Assembly (NCBI GenBank): GCA_013399895.1
Contig: VXBA01006212.1
Location: 74,527-138,526, forward strand
From: Serilophus lunatus
Lineage: Eukaryota; Chordata; Aves; Passeriformes; Eurylaimidae
DNA length: 64,000 bases
Reading direction: 5' to 3'
Part shown: positions 24,701 to 36,940 of the stretch, one piece after another
Layout of the letters: each line of letters begins with the position of its first letter
Numbering within the stretch: position 1 is the stretch's first letter
The notes under the pieces: model-generated
Told to the model about the DNA's origin: nothing
The model's input: only the letters and a program-made list of their open reading frames with translations
Databases searched by the model: none
Program-made: the position numbers and the translations under genes

Positions 24701-27700
24701 TTTCTGTGAGATGAACAGACAGCATGATCTCTTGTATTTATGCTTGCCTGTCAGGTGTTTTTATAGTAGAAACACGAATCACTGTTTGTAATGCGGGATT
24801 AGCCTGTCTCTCACAATGCTATTAGAATTAGACCTGACTGGAGAGTGACTTAATTTCTTTTTCTTCTGTATTTAACTTTAATTTTCAACCCACAACAGCT
24901 TTTTCACTCCCAGAAACACTCTACTTCTTATGTTAGAACAAATATTGAAGAATGTATGTGTAATTTGTCTGGATTTGCGTCAGCAAAAAATAAGAGCAGT
25001 ATGTAGTTCCTCGCCCTCCTGTCAGCAGAATTGTGCATTCTGAGCTGCCAGTAAAATGTAAGAAGATTGTACTATGATGTCCTATTAGACCTCAAGATTG
25101 GAAGGACAATTTGTATTGAACACAGGCATTTTTCATAATTATGTTGCCTGCAGGGTTGCCACCTGCCCTAATTTGATCTGATTAAGGTGAAATGCAAAGC
25201 TGTCCTCATTTCATAAGCGGAACTTTGCCATGTTTCCTCGGAGAGAACAGCAAGATATGTACACATGTATTGTGGCTGCAAAGTAGGAAGAAAAATATTA
25301 CAATTAGGTATCAATTAAGATTTGAACTCCATTATGAGAGTGCAGGTCACTTTTCAGACAATTACTTTATTTTTTGCTGTTGTAGAAGTGGTTTTCTGTT
25401 ATAAAATCCCTTTTAAAAAGAGAAAATCATAGCCATTCATCCAGATATGTCTGTATTATTCTGAGAGACATAATATATTCTACGGCTTTTTAAAATTCTG
25501 TTTTGGTTGGATGGGCTTATTGTACATGAACATTTATTTTTAGAGTAGCCTGGGCCTGCCTTGTAGTCTGAGTCATTTATGTAGCAATTTAAATATTTGT
25601 CTAAGCTCTCAGTGAAAGGCTCATGTTGAAGTCTTATAAATGCTCCTCAGAGGACATAGCAATTTTTATATATTGTTTATACAGAATTATGTCATATCCC
25701 AGAAAAAAAAATAAAAAGCAAAAGTACAAAGAAAAGCATTGCTCTTTCTGGGTCACTGAATATTGTTTGCCATCGTCCTTTCTCCAGTACTAATTTTCTC
25801 CATTCTTATGCATGTGTGAGTAAGAGAGCTAGACCTACGTTTGTGCATCTTGTTTTTTTCTGTCAGGTTGGGGTTTTTTTAGCTTGGCATATTGATTTTC
25901 ATGTACTGGGGACAGAAAATAACCTTTAAAAAGTACTTTTGAATGTCCTTAAATGCTAGTTTTGAAATTAAAGAGATGGAAAGATACATTTGTTTTCTGG
26001 CACCTGTCCACATCTTTCTTGATGGTGCAATGGTTTGTTATTCATTACATAGTCAATGCACTTGGTAAAATACGAATGAGATGGAAATTTATTGCAATAT
26101 GAATTGATGAAACTCTTCTTTCTATCTGTAATTTCCAAAATTATGGAAGAATATAATTCAATTTTTAAAGGGAAAAAAAAGAAATATTTACTCTCCAAAT
26201 CTGTTTCTTATAATTTGAGTTTTACAATAGACTTCTGTTATTAAACCATGAGGTGGAAAATGGCTGTGTGAACTTTAGTTTCATTTCGGCTTAGAAACCT
26301 CTTAGCATTTTCTATATTGTGCCTGCTTAGTTTTGGTATTCAGGAATTGCAATCTTTTAAAGATTTGCCTTTTAGTAACTAGCAAATTAAATTCTTCTGT
26401 GGTTATTTTTGCCTTATGTTGACTTTTATTCAGGGGTAGTTGATTTTTCCCTTAGAAGACAATCTCCTCTCTTATAAAGTCTTCACCACGTGCTGAAAGC
26501 TCCTGACCTCTCACTTCCCTTCTCAAAGGTACTGATCATCATCAAAGGCCAGTGCCAGCATGAAGGTGGGAATTTGGTAGAACAGATTTTTCTTTAGAGA
26601 TTTCAACTGGTTTTTGAATAAAAAATGCGAAAACCTTTCATGAATTGAGCTGATTGAGCTAAAAACCTAGCAAACTGAGGGTGAAGAGCTCTTTTCAGCC
26701 CAGATCCATGAAATGAGATTTTCACTTCCAAGGTGTATACAGAAGAAGGTCTGAGTATTCCAAATGAAGTTTAAAACACCTCTATTGTATCTCAACTAAA
26801 AATAAATAAATAAATCCTGGTTATGGTAGGAGCCTTAGACTTGTTCATTTTCTCTCTGATGTTATAAAGAAGCTGTAGGAGTCAGTTCTGTTAATTAAGA
26901 AGCATTTAAAAAAAAAAAGGTTGTTTCTGTAAAATTTAATTTGACAATAGTCAGTACTTGCATGGATGTAGGGAGTCTCCTTTTTATTTTTGCTTCTGAG
27001 ACTGCTGTATTTGAGCAGTAAAGGTCATAGCTCAATTTCTCATTACAGATAGACAGCATGGAATTTGTTGTATTCCATGAGTTTAGTATTCACTGACTTT
27101 ACTGAGAATTACACGAGTGAATTTACACCTATAATTTAAACTGGAATATTAAGCAAGGAGATGGTATAGACTATTCATCAACTATATTTGCACTATTGCA
27201 TGGTTGCCCTGAATTCCTAGTCTCTTGAGAAATACTGAATATATGTTTTTTTAGAAAATTTCCCCCCTCTGACAGACTCTTTCAACAGTTTGTCACATAG
27301 CAGTGCAGAATATACAGAAAACTGCCAAAAATAACAAGCAGTGGGCTTACTGGCATTGTGCAACTCAGTGCAATTCAGGGTTTGAATGCTGATGTGAATA
27401 AACAGTACTTGTTCAACTGTGGTTTAAATGTTGTTTTAAATATGCAAAAAGGAAGCAAAGAAGCAGGTTCTAAACTGAAATGGCAGGTCAGTGTTCCTGC
27501 TGATATTTTCTGTGGCAAAGATTAAAAGAAAGACCTTAGAAAATGGCTAATGTGGTTCATTACTTCTAGTCATTTGGCTTTAAAGCATCATTAAAACAAG
27601 CAATGAGTAACAGCACATTGCAGATCAGAGTTGTATGCAATGCGAGAAAGCCAGGCCAGCAGAATTTGCTACAATCACTTTATGTGATCCTTTCCCAACT

Positions 27701-27989
27701 CTGTTGCAGTCCCTTTGTGGAATTCTTTCACAAGAACTTCATGAGAGCACACAAAGCTGTAAGGATTCAGCTGGGCAACTAACATCTCTGGTGACTGGTC
27801 AGAACAAGACAAGCATTGTGTCCTGACAATCAAGCTTTCACGAAACTTTCTTGACTATTAGCTTCAGCAGCCTTTTTGATAGGAAAATGTATAGGTCTTT
27901 TTACTGCCTTCAGAAGTCAATCAAGAAAAAAATTGCCATAATATTGCTTGACAGGGTATTAATTAGGGAAAATGGTATTTGAATTCTGA

Positions 27990-28016
27990 TTTTTTTTTAA
28001 TTTTTTTTTTTTTTTT
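27990..28016 (+). repeat. T-rich run
   Basis: Two T runs (9 and 16 bases) are split by AA. No adjoining retroelement is recognised. Confidence 0.75.
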
Positions 28017-31000
28017 AAAGAGAATGGATTTCTTACTTCAGGTTGACCTTCGAAATAGTAGCAATTAAGAATGTTATTTATTGGCACATGGTCTTTTTAA
28101 CAAAGTGCTACGTTTTGTGTAACAAAAGGACAATTTGTTTGCTATTATGGATACAGGTAAGCAAGGTCGACTTAATTATTTCAATGATAGTTTGCTTGAG
28201 CTGAAGAACTGCCCTGCCATTTGTAGTCTCAGGAGACCTATCAAGGCAGAGGAAAGACGTTCACCATGTTGACCTGGGTACAGAAATCAAATGCAAGTAT
28301 GGTTTGTCATCTTCTCTGTTTCAGCACTGCCCAAGTGCAGAGATGAGCTTTGCAGTCTAAATACATGCCTGCTGACTTTGAAAGGACAGAATTCAAAACT
28401 TTTTGCTTTTGAAAAAAATCTTTGGCTTTATTTTTTTCCCCTAAGAAATCTATATTATTGAAGCACTCTAGTGCGTCTCTTTTGGGGCATATATTTGTTT
28501 TATCTTGCTATCTACTTATCTAGATTACTGTAGAGAAAAAATACCAACAAATTGGTGTTATCAAAATAGCATGAGTACAGATAAAGAATCTCAAGTACTT
28601 TTTTTTACTTTACTTGTTTTTGGTTTTACTGGATATGTAATTTTTTACACCAGTTGTAAGGTGGCCGATACAAGATATTTGGATACTAAAGGGTTGAGCC
28701 CCAATTTGCAAACATACTGCTGACTTAAGTCAACAGGATTATTTACAAAAAATAATGATGTTTTAGTCTGTGCAGCCTGCTGAGTGCTGGTTGTAGCATT
28801 TTGAAATAGATTTATAGCTAAGACATTCTGATACCTACAGGTAAGGCAAAGGAATAACCAGTGTGCATCTCTTGAACAAAATGTCATTTGATTTTTCTTT
28901 CTTGGGGAAAAATATTTGATTACTGAACCTACCCCGATCACAATAGACTGTCAAAATGGGTACTGGAAATGGAAGTATGAGTTAATGGGTCAGAGGATTT
29001 CTGTTTTCAAATGCAGCTTGAATGCACATTTGGACATTAAAGATTCAGAAGGAAAACAAAGAAGGCCTTTTTTAACCTAGTGATTACAAGCTGATTCCAT
29101 GAGAGGGTTTTGGCTCTGATATGTGATTTTATGATTAATGATGGTTAGCAATGATTGCTTTTCCAGATAAAGTTGTGTGCCTATGTGAATCCTCTGCATT
29201 TTCAGACCTGCAGATGTAAGGCATAGCACATGAGACAAAAAAAATATTCACAGAACAGTTTTATCACCTTTCTTCAAAAATTAAATCTTTTTTATACAAA
29301 GGAAGGTATCTGTAAATAAAAGTGTACTTCTACAAATTAATAAAATTCTAAGTTTGTCTACATTAACAAATTATCTAGGTAGCAACAGAGAAAAAAAACC
29401 TCAATAATTTACTATTTACATAAGTACTGCTCATGATTATTGTAAAAAAAAATTGTGACAACGGCTATAGTAATACCCTTCTGTAGGATCTGTGAGAAAA
29501 TACGTCTGTATCTTTTCACAGTGCACAAGCAGTATTGCAAAAATAGGCTTATGTGCTGATATTCTCTAAATTACATTCTTGATATTCTTCATATCTTTTT
29601 CTCTTTTCAATAAAATATTTATGCATTCCAGACACTCTCTTTAGTTTTGCCTTTGTTCACATTCACATAACATCAAAAATGGGAAAAGGTCACCTGAAAC
29701 ATCCAAACATTTAATTAACACAAGCCCAGTGAAGTCACTTCATACTTTGAAATCATTGTCAGTTTCCACAAGAATAACTGCATTGTCACAGCACAGAATT
29801 GCTTTTCACTGGAAGAGACAAAGACAGCAGAAAGGTGTGGGTTTTGAAAACAATATTTCAATTAGCTGGACAGGTTGGAAGAGACTGAGAAAATGACAAG
29901 TAAATGCACACTAATTGTGGGATTTTAAACCTATTAAGTTTTGTGTGAAAGTATAGCCTGACTCCATCCTCTTACTACCCTGTTACCCATTAATTTATGC
30001 ACAGTGCAGGGCCATTCTTGCTCACTAAACAGAGTCATCTAGTTTGCGCTATGCTGAGTAACTTGTACCTTGCATATGGAGTCTCCAACACTGTGCCCTA
30101 CTGTAGCTAGAGATTGGCTGTGCTCTGGATGGATACCTGCTATAACAAGCACTTTTGAGCTGCAGGATTCCCTTGCCACCATTCCTTGCTGTGCACGCAG
30201 TTATGTATATATAACTGTTACTATATTGCAAGTCCTGCCATTAAAATGCTGCATTTCTGGATTTTTAGGCTCACGTTTTTGAACGTGGAGCATTTTTCAT
30301 ATCTATACTCAAGTCAGGGGGGAAAAAAAAAAAGACAACATACTCATTAATTTTCTAAGCATGAAGTGGTTATTCTCAAGTATTTGAAACGTTTGTCAGT
30401 AGCAAGCTTGGTTTAGCAATTAGCACTGTGAAAAGATATCCTTTGAAGGACACTGATAGATATTCATACATGGTTATGTTCAGAGCCCACTGAAGGGACA
30501 TACTTTTCTGAACTAACAAATGTTGATGGAGAAGTAAATTCTAAGTAAGAGAAATGGAGGCTGCACTGTGCCCGTAATGTAAATGCAGTTTGCATGGAGC
30601 TAAATATGAAGGGAAGTTTACATGTGCAATGTTATGCATGTGCAGAAGTGATTGGGATTACAACTGTTGGGTGCACTTCAGATAATCTAACTTTAAAATT
30701 CTAAATGTTACCTGTGTAAAACTTGCCAAATCACCTTAGACTCCTCAGTTAATGGAGAGAAATGGATATATTTTTTTGTGCCTATCTTGGGTGATGGAAG
30801 TTACCCTGTGAAGATGTGTATTCTTCAATTGACTAAAAAGGAACCATGCAAGGAATATATTAGACTCATATAGCCAATATTTTGATGCTTAAATGCATTG
30901 AATTGAATCTCACCCAACTATACCATTTGGGAAAAGATGAAATGTAAATGTAAAGTGCAAAGCACAAACTAATCCTGCAATGGAGGGTTAGAATTTGTGA

Positions 31001-31022
31001 CTATGGTCAGTGAAGGCAGTTT

Positions 31023-31080
31023 CAGAATCACAGAATATGCTGAGTCGGAAGGGACCCACAAGGACCATCAAGTCCAATTT
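31023..31080 (-). mobile_element. CR1 LINE 3' tail, antisense
   Basis: It begins at the reverse-strand CR1 terminus (CAGAATCACAGAAT), followed by GCTGAGTCGGAAGGGACCC and AAGGACCATCAAGTCC, the reverse complement of the CR1 3' UTR. It is closely similar to the plus-strand copy at 63325-63394 and so belongs to the same subfamily. Only about 60 bases are recognisable. Confidence 0.85.
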
Positions 31081-31116
31081 TATGATATTCTATCATTCTC
31101 TGAGGCTCAAATTCAG

Positions 31117-31140
31117 CCAGAGTACAAACCAGAGTACAAA
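31117..31140 (+). repeat. 12-bp tandem duplication beside a CR1 tail
   Basis: CCAGAGTACAAA is present twice in direct succession. The block after it (31141-31330) is notably GC-richer than the surrounding intron, with several AGG/CTGG motifs, but I cannot place it in a family. Confidence 0.75.
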
Positions 31141-33350
31141 CAGGAGTAATGGGACAGCTCCAACCCCAGATATTCAACACATCTCTGAGGTGCATGCCTT
31201 GAGAAGGCAGGGCTGGGGGGAGCTGGAGATCAGCTCTGGTGCAGGAGGCTGAGGCAGGGCCTGACATGGTGTCCTAGGATGAGAAAGTCAGGGCTGGTCA
31301 TGCCACCAGGGCCCTGAGACTTGTGTTAGTTTTCAATTGGCTGTGTTTCTACCAGCATTCATTTTTTGCTTTCATTTTGCCAGTTCATGCTGCATTAAAG
31401 AGTTGATTTAATTTTTCCTCTGCCTTCACTCTGGAGAAAACAAGTCATACAAAGTGATCATTTTAAGAAAAACAAAACCAGAAGCAGATTCTGTCTGAGA
31501 AAAAATATGTGAAGATTTGGGAAATTAAATTAGTAGGAGCTAGAATCATAGTTTAATTGCAAGTGTAGCTGAAAATGTGTTCGCACCAGTTCAAATCAGG
31601 GAATTTATGATGTTAGGAGACATTAAACTGTCCTTCCTAAATTTTACTTCTTTATTCTTCTCTTGGAGATACATATATGAACAGATCAAAAATATCTTTA
31701 TAAAGAAGAATACCACAACATGTATTATATTTACAGTTGCAAATGCCTGTAACATTAAACGTACCTTTCATTCATAAGTGCAGCATCTGGAGTTAAAAAG
31801 TAAAGCAATATGGGAATCAAGCAACAACAAAATTATTCAAACAAGTAATCTGGGGTATGATGAAGCATTTAGAAGCAAACAATATGCTTAAATTTAACAT
31901 AAGTTATAAATGCTTAAATAAAGGCAAAGAAATTACTTTTCAGTTTGTAAAGCTGCAGGTGCTTTGAACTGGATATCATCCTTTCATAATTTAGAATCAG
32001 GCTCATTCCTAAGACATCACATTAGTTTTGTGGTTCTGATTGCTTTGAGGTCAATGGAGCTATGACAGAGGAAAAAGTGGTAGAAAAACATTAATTATTT
32101 ACATCAATTTTATATTTCTTACATATTGCTTAGCCTTCACAGTTAGAATAAACCTGTAATGGTCATTGTAGCTTGTAACAGATGAAACACATAGCTTTGA
32201 ATGTGAGTTGAAAGAAAGAACTAATAAGCATTTTAGCTGCCATTTTATCAGTCTGCAGATGTCCTCAATCCTGAGTTTTGGCTTCTGATTAAAGGCAATT
32301 GTCCATGCTTTTGCATCATTTCTTTTTAATGCTCTTCTGTAATTATTATTGATTTATTTATTTAATATTCCTGTAGTTTGGTTTATGCCTTAGAAATTTC
32401 ATAAAGACTCTTACATTTCAAATAATAATTGAGAAGAGGGGAATGGAAAGTTTTGGTAATTGTTGAGACCGTTGATTGTAAGGGGTCCTGTACTACAAAG
32501 GGCGTAAAAAGTAATCCTCAAAGCCTTCCATACAGAATAGCAGCATTCTGTAAAGTGCTGATTATTTATGTCATTTGGCATGTGCTATTTGCACATCAGA
32601 GATATTTTTCTATAAATGTCTGGTGTGTACAGTTTGCCAGTGAAACCATCAGGTGCTGTGCCTAACTAGAAATAGTTTTCAAGTTGCCGTGTGTGTTTTC
32701 ATTATGTGAATATGTTGATGGATATATGGATGACTTTGTGGGTAACATGACAAATAGTTCCTGATGGTTTTGATCAGAACAGGGTGGGGTTTTTTTAAAT
32801 TTCTTTACTTTTTATTTATGGAATCGTTATTTTCCCACTTTGTCTTTAGTCAATAATCCAGGACTTTTTCAAAACTCAAGCATATTTGGTAAAAATGCTT
32901 AAAGCATTAGAATATCTTTTACAAAGGTCCACTTACAGAGCAGAAAAAATTAAAGTAGAAATAGGAAACATCAGAAATACATCCAGGAATAATTAAGAAA
33001 GAAAAGGAAGATTTTTTTTTTCCATTAAATTATTGCTTCTAAAATGTAACAATCTGAAATGACTTACAGACAGCAGGCTGATGTGTCAGATAATTTAATA
33101 TTGCATGCATTTAACATTTCTGAACTTGTTGCTGAAAGCATCATACCAAAATTAATAAAGTTTTTAAGCTCTCTCTCCTTTCTAGTAACTTTAGGATCTG
33201 TTGTATAATCAGCTAAATAGGATCCAGTGAAAGCCTGAACTATGAAAAGATTGGAAACTAAATTGGGCAAGTCTTAGACTCTACAAAATATTGTACTGAG
33301 GAGAGGATGCAGAAGTACATGACTAGCGACACTTAAACATGCATGTTTTT

Positions 33351-33511
33351 CATAGAATCATAGACTAGTTTGAGTTGGGGAGCATATAGAGATCATTTAC
33401 TCTAGGCCCCTGCAATCTTCAAGTAGATTAGTTTTCTATCCACCCTGACCTTAAATGTTTCTAGGAATGGGATATCCACTACCTCTCTGGGCAACCCATT
33501 CCAGTGATGCT
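33351..33511 (-). mobile_element. CR1 LINE 3' fragment, antisense
   Basis: It starts CATAGAATCATAGA (reverse complement of the CR1 octamer end). It then carries GATCATTTACTCTAGGCCCC, CCACCCTGACC and CTCTCTGGGCAACCCATTCC, all standard reverse-strand CR1 3' UTR and ORF2-tail sequence. It is 5'-truncated and diverged. Confidence 0.9.
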
Positions 33512-34323
33512 GTGTAGGAGTGATTCTGTTGTAGGAGTAGCAAGGACAACTTTAAGTGTATTGAGAACAAGAAGTAGAATAAAGTGACAGCTAAGCATGG
33601 GGAAAATGAGGAGGGAAAATTAAAGGTGATGCAGGAGTTGTGGTCTTGGGGGTTGAGTAGGATAAAAACCCATTAAGCAAGAATCACTTAGAGCTAAAAC
33701 TCACACATTCAAATATGTGAATACCCTTGTGTGTGAGGGAAGAGATGGGTGAAAAGAAACCTTGAAGAATATCATAGGGTTTATTGAATGGGAAGAAATA
33801 CTAATATTTAATAAAGATAAGTCATAAATAGACAATTCTTCCTCTGTGCTTAAACTTGGGCTGCCTTAAATCTGGTCTACCTTTGTAAGGGTTTGCTGAT
33901 GAAGTTGTGTAGATGGGGCATTCTCCACCTCTACCTTCCTCCTCTTTACCAACAAGAAGCTGATTTAACTCAGTTTCCTAAGTAGAAAAACTTATACCAG
34001 TGCAAGACTTGTGCTAGTATAATTGTGTGTGTAGTACATTTTTTTCCTTTTTAAGTATGTTGCTTTTGAATGTAAAGGCTTTTCCTTCAGTATCCCTAAG
34101 ACAGCTTTGCCAACAGAAGTTGTGAGTGTGGGCTATGTCTCATTGTCTCTGAGTAAAGACACAGTGCTGATGGAGATTTCCTGACAATTATGTTGAAATT
34201 CATTTGTATCCTTTTAAGGGCCATCATTAAGAGTGAAAGGTAACTATTTGTAGTTTCATCAGCAGAAAAGCAGGTTGTTAAAGATCACAGTTCCTCCTAT
34301 GTTCTGTAGAGAACTATGCTCTC

Positions 34324-34341
34324 AATTCCTTTTAAGGAATT
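34324..34341. repeat. Short palindrome
   Basis: AATTCCTT and AAGGAATT are perfect inverted arms with a TT centre. It is most likely fortuitous. Confidence 0.6.
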
Positions 34342-35169
34342 TTCTCTGTTCACAAGCAGATACTTCAATTTATGGCAAAAATAATAAATTCCAAATTGCT
34401 TTCACAGTCTGCACATTCATCCTTTGTCAGAAATTAGTCTAGTAGTATCCAAAAGTGTTTTACAAAAGTAGTGTATGAAATTAGTGTACATGAGCCTTAC
34501 ATTTCATCACCAGGAAGGTAATCACAGTCTGAACAGGTCAGTGAAGAGCACAGCAGACATAGCAAGACATATTCTTTCCTATTGCCTGGTACAGATGTGA
34601 AGATCTGCAGTCACTGAACAGCAATCTCATTGCAAAGTTCTTGCAAATCACTCCCCTGTCTGTGTACTTGGTTTGTATATTAACACCTATGTGTAACAAC
34701 TATGTATGTGTGAAATGGGTTATATTTGTGGCAGACAAAATTAAAGTGATCTGTGGGACCTCTATGAAATCCTTGAGGGAATCAGGGAAAGCCTGTAGTA
34801 TTCTTAGAAATGAGTCCAAACCTGGTGTGAATCAGAATTCAGATTTGGACAGCTCCAATGTTTTGATGTGCGATCCTCTTTTAACAAGCATTTTGGCTTA
34901 CACAAAGGGTTCATGGTATCTGGCAGGCAGTGCTGCCCTTTTTGTCTTGCTTTTGTTTGTAGTCCTTTGGGGAAAGGGCTAAAATATTCGGAATATAACC
35001 TTTCTAAGTGTTCTTGGTAGCATGCTCAGAAATGTGGAAGGATTATTTGATAGATGGTTTTCAGCATTCTGGTGACTGCAGAACCATGGCTAATCTTTCT
35101 AATCTTCTTTATCAAAGGTAATCTGTATATTCTATCCTCTCTGCATCTATGTGTCTTATGCTGAAACTG

Positions 35170-35216
35170 CACTGACAGGAAGTTCTAAAATGCCTATTTT
35201 TGTTTCTTTCCAACAG
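35170..35216 (+). promoter_or_regulatory. Splice acceptor region of PRKN exon 8
   Basis: A strong vertebrate acceptor: a T-rich tract (TTTTTGTTTCTTTCC) runs directly into CAACAG at 35211-35216. A candidate branch point CACTGAC lies at 35170-35176, about 40 bases upstream of the exon and close to the CTRAY consensus. The branch point is inferred from position and motif only. Confidence 0.8.
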
Positions 35217-35278
35217 CTGGCTGTCCAGATTCCTTGATTAAAGAGCTTCATCACTTCAGAATTCTGGGAGAAGAACAG
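35217..35278 (+). CDS. PRKN: PRKN (parkin) exon 8, end of the RING1 domain
   Basis: Parkin is a cytosolic RBR-type E3 ubiquitin ligase that PINK1 recruits and activates on damaged mitochondria. This 62-bp exon has the same length as human exon 8. It begins with the last two bases of a split codon (Ala291 in human numbering), then reads without a stop to Gln311; key runs are GCPDSLIKELHH and FRILGEEQ. It matches human parkin at every position except Asp for Asn295. Cys293, the last zinc ligand of RING1, is present, as are His302 and Arg305, which in human parkin form the phosphate pocket for phospho-ubiquitin. The exon is bounded by CAACAG before and GTGAGT after. It joins in frame with exon 9, 11 kb downstream on the same strand. 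Length 62 is not a multiple of three, so skipping it would shift the frame. The residue match and exact exon borders make the call very secure. Confidence 0.96.
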
Positions 35279-35284
35279 GTGAGT
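35276..35284 (+). promoter_or_regulatory. Splice donor of PRKN exon 8
   Basis: CAG followed by GTGAGT is a full match to the vertebrate U1 donor consensus. With the acceptor it fixes the exon at exactly 62 bp. Confidence 0.92.
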
Positions 35285-36806
35285 TAGCTTCTCAAAGGCA
35301 GCATCTTAATGTCATGAAAGATAGACGCTAATGAGACAGTTTTATCTCTCTCCAGGGAAAGACAGTGTATCTCATAACCCCCAATGACCTGAAATGTGGG
35401 GGGAAAAAACCCACACCAGAGTTGTATGTGAGAGCTGGGGTTTTTTTCAGTCTATTCGTCAGCCTTGACAGATTATTAATTGCTACATCTGCTACCTGCC
35501 ACAGTTTTTCAGCTTTTGACTACAGCAGTAAGCGAACTCTCTAAAGCAAGAGATAGACAAAATTCAGACTAAGGGATTAGCACTTATAGTTACTCATGAT
35601 ATTATCCATCTCTTTTGGTGGCTTTTCTCTCTTTTAAAAGAGTGTTTCTCATAATTATAGCTGTGCTTTGCAGTCAGAAAACTGTAGAGGGACCTTAGGA
35701 AAGCATACAACATTCAATATGTGCTTTACAACTTCCACAAGGTAGTCAGTTATTATTTTGTCAATAATGAAATGAATATACAGAAATACTAGAAATGGCC
35801 TTAAATTTTGAGAGATGAGTTGAATTTTCAAATGCTGTATGATTTTGTCTTTGTATCTCTCCTAAGGTACGAGTTATAAAGCCTGACTGCCTGATACAGA
35901 GCTGCAGGTGCTAGAGATTGAGATGCTGAAAGCTCAGCATTTTTGTGTTGTACATAAGACTATCCACATCTTTCAATGAACTGTTTTATTCAGACTGCTT
36001 ACAATATTTTAAACCATCATGTATTTTCTTCCACCCCACACAACAGCCAGAGAAGAACAGGGATGCGTTCCTGCTTCGTGTCCAATCTTGATTTATTTTT
36101 AAAATGCTTATGTATTTAAGGCCAGATTATAAAAGCAGAATGGACTATTGTGATAATCTGTTCTGATCTCCTTTAGAACACACATTACATGACTTTCTTG
36201 GATTAATTCTTGTTTAAACTGGAGTATATTGCCTAGAAAAACATCCATTCTTTGTTTACAAATCACTTGCAGACTGTAGATCCTATTATACTTCTCAGCA
36301 GTCAAAGACAAAAAATTCCCAGCTTCTTTTCTTTCCTTCACTCTACCAGCACTAGCACACTTCCTATATTGTATATCTCCCATTCCTCATTATGCAGGTC
36401 CTTTGCATTGCCAATTCCTTTTGTCTTGTCACAAGGCAACAGGTGATCATCAAAATAAAAAGTTACCTCAGTCTATGAATGCAGCTCAGAATAAGCCACC
36501 ATAGCCCTGAAACAACACTAAAAAAAAATGCTTTTAAACACAAGGGATTCTGTCAGTCAGACTGTCAGCTAAATATATTTTAGACAAAAGGAAGGAACCT
36601 TTTAGTTTGAAGAGGACATACCCACTGAACTTATGAGTTCCAGTTAAACCAGCAGCTGCCCAATAAGAAATATGATTTCTCTTCTAGACATTTCTATTAA
36701 TTCACCTAAGAAGTGTCTTAATGCTTTTGGACATATATGAACACAACTCAGATTCAGCTCAGATTCCATCACACTGCTTCCCAGACATAAATCTCAATCT
36801 GCAATT

Positions 36807-36940
36807 GTATCACAGTATCAGCAAGGTTGGAAAAAACCTTAGAGATCATCAAGTCCAACCTATAATCTAACAGCAACCCATCATCTAAATCATGGTACCA
36901 AGTGCCTCATCCAACCTACTCTTGAACACCTGCATGGTAT
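36807..36940 (-). mobile_element. CR1 LINE 3' fragment, antisense, in intron 8
   Basis: It starts near GTATCACAGTATCAGCAAGG and continues with GGTTGGAAAAAACCTTAGAG, ATCATCAAGTCCAACC and a run ending CTTGAACACCTGCATGG, as in reverse-strand CR1. The octamer repeats at the terminus are decayed. Confidence 0.85.

Larger units (their letters stand above)
1..35216 (+). other. PRKN: PRKN intron 7, 3' portion (5' end outside window)
   Basis: Everything upstream of exon 8 is assigned to intron 7. By eye I found no match to exon 7, which should encode the middle of RING1 including the DCFHLYC stretch, so the intron probably continues beyond position 1. Recognised contents are an LTR tail (1-322), a CR1 copy (5995-6266), a C-rich tract (9919-9948), two solo LTRs (12801-14250), a hairpin (21697-21754), and two CR1 tails (31023-31080, 33351-33511). 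The remaining long stretches (323-5994, 6267-9918, 9949-12800, 14251-31022, 31331-33350, 33512-35169) are AT-rich sequence in which I see no gene, only homopolymer runs and simple repeats. Open frames here are short and chance-like. Whether any stretch is a conserved non-coding element cannot be judged without an alignment. Confidence 0.85.

Noticed and set aside
34641..34982. 113-codon open frame just upstream of PRKN exon 8 with a hydrophobic C-terminus
   Set aside because: It ends more than 200 bases before the exon acceptor, has no recognisable domain, and lies in AT-rich intron; a frame of this length is expected by chance in 64 kb.
1..35216. Search for PRKN exon 7 (RING1 core)
   Set aside because: No stretch encoding the expected Cys/His pattern with AG/GT borders was seen by eye; a TBLASTN search with parkin residues 245-290 would settle it.
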